Below, one piece after another: positions 18,282 through 25,132 of a DNA stretch of 43,055 nt. The notes beneath the pieces were generated by a model, which was given only the letters and a program-made list of their open reading frames with translations, searched no databases and was not told the DNA's origin. The translations under genes and the position numbers were made by a program. The stretch's first letter is position 1; each line of letters opens with the position of its first letter. Source of the DNA: an uncultured Bacteroides sp. (lineage in GTDB: Bacteria; Bacteroidota; Bacteroidia; Bacteroidales; Bacteroidaceae); NCBI GenBank assembly GCA_947074275.1, contig CAMTPA010000021.1, forward strand, positions 1-43,055, given 5' to 3'.

Positions 18282-18319
18282 AAAAGGCTGCCCCCTTCTT
18301 CATTCAGGGGCAGCCTTTT
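18282..18319. terminator. Bidirectional terminator between the alcohol dehydrogenase and LytTR genes
   Basis: A 13-base-pair stem (arms 18282-18294 and 18307-18319) reading AAAAGGCTGCCCC and its complement, with A-run and T-run ends suitable for both directions, between convergent genes. Confidence 0.92.
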
Positions 18320-18345
18320 GATTTACAGGAGTATAAACATTTACC

Positions 18346-19080
18346 TCAATGACTTATTCTTCTCATCAACTCCTCCACGTTCGCTTCCGAAAGAGGAATT
18401 AGTTCCTTTTTTATCTTGATTCGATTGTGCTCTATGCTTTCTATTTTGTCTAACGCAACAATGTAGGAGCGATGTACTCTGCAAAAACGTTCAGAAGGGA
18501 GTTTCTCGGCAATAGCTTTCATTGTAGTAAGTGCGGTGAGTGGCCGCGATGCTTCTTGCAGATGAATCCGCACATAGTCGCGAAGCCCACTAATGTAGAG
18601 AATGTTATCTAAATCCACCTTTATCAGCTTATAGTCACTCTTCACAAAAATACAGTTCGATGGTTTAGCCTTATTCTCTTCTTGTTCATCCGAAATTTTA
18701 TCGGCAACATATTGTTGTATCAAACCATCGAAATAAACTTTACCACGTCTGGCTGCTTTCAAAAACGCAGCATATGTTATAGGTTTCAGCAAGTAGTCCA
18801 ATGCTTGCACTTCGTAGCTATCAAAAGCATATTGCTTATAGGCCGTGGTAAATATAATACGTGTTTCGGGTACAATCAGCTTAGATAGCTCCAATCCCGT
18901 TAGCCCAGGCATCTCTATATCGAGAAACACCAACTGCACTTCGCTGGTGATGGCAGCAAGTGCATCAACAGGGTTTAAAAAGGTGTCCACCAACATCAAA
19001 AAAGAGGTTCGTTCCACAAAGTTTTGCAACAACCTGATAGCTAAAGGTTCATCGTCTACAATCACACATTTTAATCGCAT
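18346..19080 (-). CDS. LytTR-family response regulator
   Basis: A 244-residue DNA-binding response regulator. The receiver domain (residues 1-115) has the acid pocket Asp9-Asp10, phosphoacceptor Asp54 in FLDIEMPG, the Thr of FTTAY and Lys99 in YLLKPI. The C-terminal LytTR domain (about 140-240) has IFVKSDYKLIKVDLDNILYI, an RPL..LTTMKAIAEKLP segment and FCRVHRSYIVAL. It is read from the same transcript as the LytS-like kinase 13 bases upstream. LytTR proteins bind direct repeats about 21-22 bases apart; such repeats lie in the divergent region at 20204-20277. Likely targets are its own operon and the binding-protein/legumain genes (inference). Confidence 0.94.
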   Translation of the reverse strand: MRLKCVIVDDEPLAIRLLQNFVERTSFLMLVDTFLNPVDALAAITSEVQLVFLDIEMPGLTGLELSKLIVPETRIIFTTAYKQYAFDSYEVQALDYLLKPITYAAFLKAARRGKVYFDGLIQQYVADKISDEQEENKAKPSNCIFVKSDYKLIKVDLDNILYISGLRDYVRIHLQEASRPLTALTTMKAIAEKLPSERFCRVHRSYIVALDKIESIEHNRIKIKKELIPLSEANVEELMRRISH

Positions 19081-19093
19081 CTATTCTTTCTAA

Positions 19094-20134
19094 TTATTTA
19101 TTTATAATGAGAACTGATTCGTAATAGGCGAAACCATTTGCTTGCTTCTCGCCATAAGCTAATTCGCTTTTCTGCGGATAAAGCAATTGAAGCCGTTTCT
19201 TCAGATTTTCAAGACCCACTCCACCCGAATTTCTTTTATTCATCTCTCCATCCTTCAACAACGAGTTGCTCACCTTAAAAGTTATCCGATGCGATGTTTC
19301 ATCAAGAAACACCGTTATAAAACTATCGTGACGATTGGTAGCCCCATACTTGAAAGCATTTTCGAGTAGTGAAATAAAAAGAAGTGGTGCAATGGTTGTT
19401 TGCGAATCTTCGGCAGCAAACGAGGTGTCAACCCAAAGTTTGTCGGTATAACGCAGTCGCATCAATTCGATGTAATTTCTCATAAACTCCACCTCCTTAT
19501 AAAGTTTCACTTCATTGTCTGCACTATCGTATAGCACATATCGTAACATATTGCTCAACTGGCTGATAGAACTTTGCGCCTCGTCTTGATTGAGCGATAC
19601 CAAAGAGGATATGTTGTTGAGTGTATTGAATAAGAAATGAGGGTTAAGTTGACTTTTTAATCTATGTAATTCTTGCTCTGCATTGGCTCTTTCTGCTTCT
19701 TTCTTTTTCATCTCTATCTGCACTGTGCGTTCTTCCGATTTCAAGCCAATAGCCGCCAATATTAAAAGTATATTTAGTATAGCCATACCCAACATAAACA
19801 GCCACCTTATTCCTCCGGAAAACTGAGACATATCTACCCCCATCAGGTTCAAATAAAAGTTATGAAGTATATTGAGAACAAACACACACGATATATTGGC
19901 TATAAAAAAATGCCAACTTCTACCAGCAAACAACTGTTTGGGGATAAACAGGCAGTAATTGGCATAAAAAATCACAGGATATATCAACACTGTGGGATAA
20001 TAGTACTTCATCCCTTCCACCACGTCGTTCCACGGTGCTCCATTCATCGTTTGTACGATAGGTAGTGTAATCAACAACAAAAACCACAAAAGAAACTGAA
20101 CCAGTAGGTTGACAAGAAGCGTTTTCTTAAACAT
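19094..20134 (-). CDS. LytS-like sensor histidine kinase
   Basis: A 346-residue membrane kinase of the His_kinase (PF06580) class. Four hydrophobic segments occupy roughly residues 7-30, 48-68, 77-98 and 110-130, followed by a helical linker and the phosphoacceptor motif QLNPHFLFNTLNN (His166). The ATPase part has FISLLENAFKYGA and GGVGLENLKKRL. The ATG at 20134 is preferred; the frame runs to a TTG at 20143, which lies inside another -7-like box. It is followed by its LytTR partner after 13 bases. The small extracytoplasmic loops suggest sensing within or at the membrane, perhaps through a partner lipoprotein such as the divergent binding proteins (inference). Confidence 0.93.
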   Translation of the reverse strand: MFKKTLLVNLLVQFLLWFLLLITLPIVQTMNGAPWNDVVEGMKYYYPTVLIYPVIFYANYCLFIPKQLFAGRSWHFFIANISCVFVLNILHNFYLNLMGVDMSQFSGGIRWLFMLGMAILNILLILAAIGLKSEERTVQIEMKKKEAERANAEQELHRLKSQLNPHFLFNTLNNISSLVSLNQDEAQSSISQLSNMLRYVLYDSADNEVKLYKEVEFMRNYIELMRLRYTDKLWVDTSFAAEDSQTTIAPLLFISLLENAFKYGATNRHDSFITVFLDETSHRITFKVSNSLLKDGEMNKRNSGGVGLENLKKRLQLLYPQKSELAYGEKQANGFAYYESVLIINK

Positions 20135-20169
20135 AACAAACAAATATACATTTTTGAGTTAGTTACTGG

Positions 20170-20177
20170 CAAATATA
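20170..20177 (-). promoter_or_regulatory. Promoter -7 box (TATATTTG on the minus strand) for the LytS/LytTR operon
   Basis: TATATTTG on the minus strand lies 35 bases upstream of the kinase ATG. A second copy at 20141-20148 is too close to the ATG for a normal leader. The 74-bp repeat element begins 26 bases further upstream, the position expected for an operator. Confidence 0.5.
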
Positions 20178-20203
20178 CTCATTAACAATTGAAGTGCCAC
20201 TCC

Positions 20204-20277
20204 CGTTGGTCGAATCAAACAGCCCATTGGTCGAATACTTTCCACTGTTTTGTCGGATGAAGTTGCTAAAACCAACG
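20204..20277. repeat. 74-bp element with three 21-base-period units and inverted ends; possible LytTR operator
   Basis: The element starts with CGTTGGT (20204-20210) and ends with its complement ACCAACG (20271-20277). Inside, CCCGTTGGTCGAAT (20202-20215) is repeated as CCCATTGGTCGAAT (20223-20236), and a weaker third unit ACTGTTTTGTCGGAT follows at 20244; the central G/A-TT triplets sit at 20205, 20226 and 20247, a period of exactly 21. It lies between divergent promoters of the LytS/LytTR operon and the lipoprotein genes. LytTR regulators bind such direct repeats, so an operator is plausible. The same architecture and length recur at 25874-25947. Confidence 0.7.
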
Positions 20278-20366
20278 CATCATCGTTTCTTTGTTCTATT
20301 CAGGCGTGAATACGCACATTCAATACACAACATACGAAGCATTCTTCTTAGATTAATTAAAAAGTT

Positions 20367-20404
20367 AAAGTCGTTGTTCTTAGAGGACTACGACTTTATT
20401 TTTG
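20367..20404 (+). terminator. Orphan hairpin with T-rich tail in the divergent intergenic region
   Basis: Arms AAAGTCGT (20367-20374) and ACGACTTT (20390-20397) followed by ATTTTTG. It looks like a terminator on the plus strand, yet no gene precedes it; the nearest plus-strand promoter box is downstream at 20439. It may end an unrecognised small RNA or block readthrough into the lipoprotein genes. Confidence 0.5.
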
Positions 20405-20438
20405 TATATCAATCAGCTCTATTGTAACAAAAACCGAT

Positions 20439-20446
20439 TATCTTTG
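20439..20446 (+). promoter_or_regulatory. Promoter -7 box (TATCTTTG) for the BMP-like/legumain lipoprotein operon
   Basis: A perfect TAnnTTTG match 73 bases upstream of the ATG at 20520, and 35 bases after the orphan hairpin. No -33 TTG at normal spacing, which fits a promoter needing an activator. Confidence 0.6.
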
Positions 20447-20519
20447 CACACATAGCTTATATAAAATAGCTGCAAGTGAGGCAGCCATTCTTTTTCAAAC
20501 ACTTAATAACGATAGACGG

Positions 20520-21539
20520 ATGGTCAAAAAATTCATATTCTTATCCATCGTATTGATAGGTATCCTCTCTTCGTGCAGAAAAGAGGATAATAACCCCATT
20601 GACAACAATTCTATACCTTCGCCCATTGTCACTGTATTTTTTTCGCCCAATGGACTGGGAGATCGCGGTTACAACGATAATATTGCCCACGGCGTAAACC
20701 GCAGTCAGGAAACACACGGATACCGTTTGAATCGCATCTGTCCCACTTCATTGCAAGAGGCCGAAAGATATATGGATGCCTGGCTATCTGCATTGGACAA
20801 CACCACCCGACGCTTGCTTGTGTTGGCTTCGGAAGATTACGAAGCGATGGTAGTCAGATACGCCGACCGCATCCCCGATGATGACGTAAACCGGGTGTAC
20901 CTATTCGAAAGCCGTTCTACCGATTTACCTGCCTATACATTCTACTTGCCATTCTACGGAGTATGCTATCAGGCTGGATATTTGGCATCACTTCTGCCCT
21001 CGATGGAGTCGGCCGCAGTGCTATGTGCCAACAATTACGCACGCCCTATTATAGACGGAAGAGACGCATTTGCAGCAGGCTATAACGAAAATTGCAACTA
21101 TCCTTTAGATTATATCTATTTAAGTGATAGTGATGAAGGATATGCACTTGCCGATTCTACCTATCGTCTTTCGTACACATTGCACCAACTATACGATTTT
21201 GTTTTTCCGCTTGCTGGAGGTAGCGTTCAGGGATTGCTTCGCTACAATCGCGAATATCCAACTTCGTTCTATACGGCGGGAGTTGATGTAGATATATCAG
21301 ATTATTCTACTTTGGTGCCTTATTCGGCAGTAAAGCACATCGACAAAGCGGTAGAACAGACCATCAATCTATGGATTGAAGAGATAGAAACACCACGCCA
21401 ACAACGCTTGGATATGGAGGCTGGATTTACCGAGCTTGTGATTGCCGAGCATTATCGTTCTTTGCTCGAAGTAGCAGAAAAAGAGAGTAGAGCCAACGCA
21501 ATAATCAAAGAAAAAGCTTATGAAGAACTTCAAAAATAA
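20520..21539 (+). CDS. BMP-family-like ligand-binding lipoprotein
   Basis: A 339-residue lipoprotein with lipobox LSSC (Cys19). The charged RKEDNN just after the cysteine resembles the surface-export signal of Bacteroidota lipoproteins. The mature part looks like the basic membrane protein (BMP, PF02608) class of periplasmic binding proteins: the segment GLGDRGYNDNIAHGV (residues 45-59) matches the family's GxGDxxFNDxxxxG opening, and YLPFYGVCYQAGYLAS and VDVDISDY appear where nucleoside-binding members have their second-lobe strands. No ABC permease or ATPase of that type is present nearby. Its last 20 bases overlap the start of the legumain-fusion gene, so the two are translationally coupled. 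Ligand unknown; BMP relatives bind purine nucleosides. Confidence 0.7.
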   Translation: MVKKFIFLSIVLIGILSSCRKEDNNPIDNNSIPSPIVTVFFSPNGLGDRGYNDNIAHGVNRSQETHGYRLNRICPTSLQEAERYMDAWLSALDNTTRRLLVLASEDYEAMVVRYADRIPDDDVNRVYLFESRSTDLPAYTFYLPFYGVCYQAGYLASLLPSMESAAVLCANNYARPIIDGRDAFAAGYNENCNYPLDYIYLSDSDEGYALADSTYRLSYTLHQLYDFVFPLAGGSVQGLLRYNREYPTSFYTAGVDVDISDYSTLVPYSAVKHIDKAVEQTINLWIEEIETPRQQRLDMEAGFTELVIAEHYRSLLEVAEKESRANAIIKEKAYEELQK

Positions 21540-23655
21540 TAGGCTACAATGGTTTATATCGCTATTCTTAGCAGTATTCACCCTTATTGGATGTAGCGAT
21601 AACGACAATAAAGCTACGATTAAAACACAGCAACTCGTTACTTACAAGGTGGCAGTAGTGTTGCCATTGTCTCAACCAGAGCTATACAACCGATGGATGA
21701 CTACCGCAAACTGGGCTTTGGAAAACATAGAAAAAGCACAGCAAAACGAAGAAACTGCTATTAAACTGGAACTGGAGTGGTATGATGAAAGCGTAGAAGA
21801 TATGACTACGCTGGGCAGAACACTTGCTACTCGTGATGATATTGCGGCGATAATCGGTCCCTACGCATCGAGCAATGCGCAAGCTATGGCTTATCAGTGT
21901 GTCAAAACACGCAAGATGATGCTTACGCCAACTGCATCTTCCGAAGAGTTTGTGCGCACATTTTCACGTAGCAATTTCTTGTGGTCGCTTGTAGAAACAG
22001 ATATTTCGCAATGTGAAGTATTATTGAGCCGTGCCGTGATTTCGGGCGCAAAACGGGTATCACTCCTCACTCCCGATAATCTATATGGCGATACTTTTAA
22101 AGATTGGTTTGCCTTTCAAGCACAAGAGTTGGGGCTGGAAGTAGAAGATGTGCGTATTTACAACAACAATAACATCGACACACAGGCCACAGCAGCCGTG
22201 CGATGCGATGCCGATTACCTCATCTGTGTGGTCTCCGATATAGAAAACATTCGCACGATATTGCAGGCACGCAGCACCAGAGGAGACAAAGGACCTAAAC
22301 TACTGTTTTCGGACGGAGCGATGATTCCCGAATTGTTGTCTTTGGGTAGTCTATCTACTGGCGTAGAGGGAGTAGCTATGTATTCCGACCCTACCACGGG
22401 ATTTGAGATAGCCTACGGAACACGCTACGGAACAGCACCGATGGGCGCTGAGTCGAGGTTGTATGACGCACTACTATTAACCGCTTTTGCCGCCGCCGAC
22501 GCTTTCGTTACCCAAGAGGCGAATCTAAACGAGTCGATGATTCGAGTAGTTTCGGGCAGTGGCACCGAGATGCTTGCGTGGGATGAGATGGGAATGTATC
22601 GCACATTCAAAGCAATCGAGCAAGGCAAATACCTAAACATCAGCGGAGCTGGAGGATCGCTCAAATTCGACAAGGAGGTACACACCAATGTGTTGCAAAC
22701 GGTATATTGCCACTGGTCGGTATACGATGGAAGGATTATTCTTTTGGACTTTTGCAGTTCGGATGGTGGCAACAGAACCGACGCTACGCTTGCCAACTGG
22801 AACTGGCAAGTGAAACAGGAGCAAATATTCGACAACACCTCTACAGGTATAGAATACAAAGAGTTGAAAGAGCAATGGGCACTTCTTGTAGCCGCCTCAA
22901 GCACGTGGGCAAACTATCGCCATCAGGCCGATGTGCTCAATATGTATCAGATATTAAAGCGAAATGGATATACCGACGACCGCATCATACTGATAATGGA
23001 AGATGACCTGGCCTACAACCAGAGCAATATCTATCCGGGCGAAATACGGGTATCACCTACCGGAAACAACCTTTATCAAGATATAGAAATTGACTACTAT
23101 ACCAATCAGTTACCTCCTGCCGATATATCAGCTATTCTGGCTGGTGAACGCAGCGAACGAACTCCCCACGTGATAGAAGCTACCGATAACGACAATGTAT
23201 TGGTATTTTGGAGCGGTCACGGTTCGAAGGGTCAGTTCGATTGGCTCAAAGAGGCAAGTGGCTTCACCACCAGCCTAATGCACAACACCCTGAGCCAACT
23301 TTCGGAAGAGCGCAAGTTTCGCAAAATGCTTTGGCTTATCGAAACGTGCTACTCATCGAGCGTAGCCAAAGCCTCAGTAGGCATTCCGGGTGTGCTTTGC
23401 ATAGCAGCTGCCGACGAAATGGAAGTATCGTTTGCCGATGTATATAGTCAAGAGCTATCGGTGTGGATGTCGAATCGCTTCACACACAATATGACCGATG
23501 CAATAGAGGGAAACCCCACCATTAGCTTTCGCGATTTATACAACTATATGTTGCGCAACACGCTCGGCTCGCACGTTAAAGTACACAACGCTGCACTATT
23601 CGACAATCTGTATCTCAGCAGTATAGATGAGTTTATCTCTTATCAAAGAAAATAA
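21520..23655 (+). CDS. Lipoprotein with periplasmic-binding domain fused to a legumain-like C13 cysteine peptidase
   Basis: A 711-residue lipoprotein with lipobox LIGC (Cys25) followed by SDNDN, similar to the surface-export signal SDDDD. Residues about 40-400 form an ABC-type branched-chain-amino-acid-like binding domain (YKVAVVLPLSQ, IIGPYASSNA, MLTPTAS, VSLLTPDNLYGDTF). Residues about 450-660 match legumain (peptidase C13): WALLVAASSTWANYRHQADV, MEDDLAYN, then FWSGHGSKG with catalytic His567 and LIETCYSSS with catalytic Cys610; their spacing of 43 is close to that of human legumain (41). Legumains cut after Asn/Asp. The gene overlaps the BMP-like gene by 20 bases. The likely arrangement is an envelope-anchored protease whose activity or target choice depends on a bound small molecule; that is inference. 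Confidence 0.85.
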   Translation: MKNFKNNRLQWFISLFLAVFTLIGCSDNDNKATIKTQQLVTYKVAVVLPLSQPELYNRWMTTANWALENIEKAQQNEETAIKLELEWYDESVEDMTTLGRTLATRDDIAAIIGPYASSNAQAMAYQCVKTRKMMLTPTASSEEFVRTFSRSNFLWSLVETDISQCEVLLSRAVISGAKRVSLLTPDNLYGDTFKDWFAFQAQELGLEVEDVRIYNNNNIDTQATAAVRCDADYLICVVSDIENIRTILQARSTRGDKGPKLLFSDGAMIPELLSLGSLSTGVEGVAMYSDPTTGFEIAYGTRYGTAPMGAESRLYDALLLTAFAAADAFVTQEANLNESMIRVVSGSGTEMLAWDEMGMYRTFKAIEQGKYLNISGAGGSLKFDKEVHTNVLQTVYCHWSVYDGRIILLDFCSSDGGNRTDATLANWNWQVKQEQIFDNTSTGIEYKELKEQWALLVAASSTWANYRHQADVLNMYQILKRNGYTDDRIILIMEDDLAYNQSNIYPGEIRVSPTGNNLYQDIEIDYYTNQLPPADISAILAGERSERTPHVIEATDNDNVLVFWSGHGSKGQFDWLKEASGFTTSLMHNTLSQLSEERKFRKMLWLIETCYSSSVAKASVGIPGVLCIAAADEMEVSFADVYSQELSVWMSNRFTHNMTDAIEGNPTISFRDLYNYMLRNTLGSHVKVHNAALFDNLYLSSIDEFISYQRK

Positions 23656-23684
23656 TAGAATATTAAAGAGAATCCATTCTAAGC

Positions 23685-23720
23685 AAAGAGCGACTCCTTA
23701 ACTCAGGAATCGCTCTTTTT
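23685..23720 (+). terminator. Rho-independent terminator after the legumain-fusion gene
   Basis: A 14-base-pair stem with one mismatch (arms 23685-23698 and 23705-23718), loop TAACTC, followed by Ts. Confidence 0.88.
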
Positions 23721-23954
23721 AGTTTCTCACGGCATTGGAGTATATAAGAGTAATTGAATAATCCTTATTTGTAGCCTAAAGATACGTATCGGCAAGGAGA
23801 AAAGCAAGATAATCATTATAAATTTTCACTTAACAAAGAGAAATCTCCCCAAACACTTTCGGATGAGAGCGATTGAGGAGATTGATGAAAACAGTCAATT
23901 AAAGAGGAAAAACACCAGAAAAACACAAAATCATCTATCACAGCAGATTCTTAT
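23721..23954. other. Gene-free stretch between convergent genes
   Basis: No coding sequence is supported. A weak inverted repeat AATCTCC/GGAGATT (23842-23848 and 23877-23883) followed on the minus strand by TCTCTTTG could end transcripts of the unknown gene pair at 23955-25132; otherwise nothing recognisable. Confidence 0.4.
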
Positions 23955-24647
23955 TCACTTCTTTATACTTTCCATATAAGTCATCAACTCTTCGTGCTCC
24001 ACCACAAGATGTTTTCGATTCATCCGTATGCGATGCACGCCACCTCTGCTACCTGTGATGCAGTATTCATCGGCACGATGTGCATCTACCACTTTTAGCA
24101 GCGATTTGCGAATGATGGAACAAGCCTCGTAGATGCGATTGTTTACAGGCTCTACCAAATTGCTCAAGGCCTGTTGCATACGCCCTTTTTCAAGATTTTT
24201 ATCTTTTGCCACCAGCTGATAGAGATAAAGCAACTCTTCATAATATTGATGCAAGCCCTTAAATTCGACCCCTTCAGGGCGTATCAGAAAAAACAGAAAG
24301 AGTGCCTTAGACAGCAAAGGCATCTTTACCTCAACCTCTGTTTGAGCAGATAAAAGAATACGCATTTCACAGTTTACAATTAATTTGTGGGCATTTTCAT
24401 ACGTCGATACATAGCCTTCAGCATTTGAAGTATTCGCATAGCGAAGCATCGTCACTATTTCGTCGTCGCACGTAAACTGATTGTTGGCAAGCAAATCTTT
24501 TATAAATAGCCTTACAACATCATAGGAAATCTGTACCTTTTTACCCATTCCGATTTCGTTTTCTTTTTGTTCCAAATTTATAACATTTGAAGACACGTCT
24601 TCACCGCCAACAAGGTTGTTTACAAAATTGAGCAAACCTTGTTTCAC
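23955..24647 (-). CDS. Uncharacterised protein, paralogue of the preceding gene (Bacteroidales family)
   Basis: A 230-residue soluble protein with no signal peptide and no family I can name. It is clearly related to the product of the gene just upstream: both share a segment MGKKVQISYDVV / MKRKVNLSRSVV, then PLLSKALFLFFLIRPEGV with a Pro-Glu-Gly motif, QYYEELLYLYQLV, NRIYEACSIIR and EYCI. The start is a GTG at 24645-24647 that overlaps the previous stop codon by one base (TAGTG), giving coupled translation and a 33-residue N-terminal extension absent from the paralogue; an internal ATG at 24548 would give 197 residues aligned with the paralogue. The helical core with basic C-terminal RIRMNRKHLVV could bind nucleic acid, but this is speculation. 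Confidence 0.7.
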   Translation of the reverse strand: MKQGLLNFVNNLVGGEDVSSNVINLEQKENEIGMGKKVQISYDVVRLFIKDLLANNQFTCDDEIVTMLRYANTSNAEGYVSTYENAHKLIVNCEMRILLSAQTEVEVKMPLLSKALFLFFLIRPEGVEFKGLHQYYEELLYLYQLVAKDKNLEKGRMQQALSNLVEPVNNRIYEACSIIRKSLLKVVDAHRADEYCITGSRGGVHRIRMNRKHLVVEHEELMTYMESIKK

Positions 24648-25132
24648 TATTTCACATACCTAAAGGTAGCTTTCAATTGGTGAAAATTATTCTCGTTTTT
24701 TTCAATGCAATAGAGATTTGCTACATTCAGACCTACCCATTTTGCAACCTTGTGGCGGATAGACGAGTTGACTTCATAAAACCGATTGGACTTTATATGT
24801 ATCAGATTATCAATCACTTTATTACTCCGTGAGGTTTTCACAGACAAACCGAAATAGATATTTTCCAATTCTTCCTTATACTGAGGAAGCTCTTTTATAA
24901 GTATCCCCTCGGGATGAAATGAAAAGAAAAAAAGCAATGTTTTTTCCAAGGCTGTGAATGGCATATAAACTCGCTGAGGCAAACAAGGTAAAAAGAGTTC
25001 ATTTTGTTGATTCACGTAATAACAACCTTCATTCACGGTCAGTTTTATTGCTATTTCGCTGTTTTCACCCTTAATTATCTCGTTGCAAATCAGCTCCACC
25101 ACAGAGCGTGAAAGATTTACTTTTCGTTTCAT
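24647..25132 (-). CDS. Uncharacterised protein, first of a paralogous pair
   Basis: A 161-residue soluble protein, function unknown. The ATG at 25132 (MKRKVNLSRSVV) is chosen; the frame is open to a TTG at 25168 but the paralogue aligns from MKRKV. The core motif is KTLLFFFSFHPEGILIKELPQYKEELENIY, then NRFYEVNSSIRHKV and LYCIEKNENN, all shared with the downstream paralogue, which replaces FHPEG by IRPEG. I have the impression that the aromatic-PEG-containing helix pair occurs in other Bacteroidales hypothetical proteins, but cannot assign a domain. The stop codon overlaps the GTG start of the next gene by one base. No promoter match is visible upstream. Confidence 0.7.
   Translation of the reverse strand: MKRKVNLSRSVVELICNEIIKGENSEIAIKLTVNEGCYYVNQQNELFLPCLPQRVYMPFTALEKTLLFFFSFHPEGILIKELPQYKEELENIYFGLSVKTSRSNKVIDNLIHIKSNRFYEVNSSIRHKVAKWVGLNVANLYCIEKNENNFHQLKATFRYVK

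Noticed and set aside
20194..20427. 77-residue frame across the LytS/lipoprotein divergent region
   Set aside because: It is built on the 74-bp repeat element and an orphan hairpin; no ATG start and no family resemblance.
22425..22904. 159-residue frame antisense to the legumain-fusion gene
   Set aside because: Shadow frame; the plus strand frame has clear domain motifs throughout.
20520..23655. Ordinary ABC importer operon (binding proteins for uptake)
   Set aside because: Two different binding-protein folds but no permease or importer ATPase on either side, and one is fused to a peptidase; the only ABC ATPase in the window is SufC.
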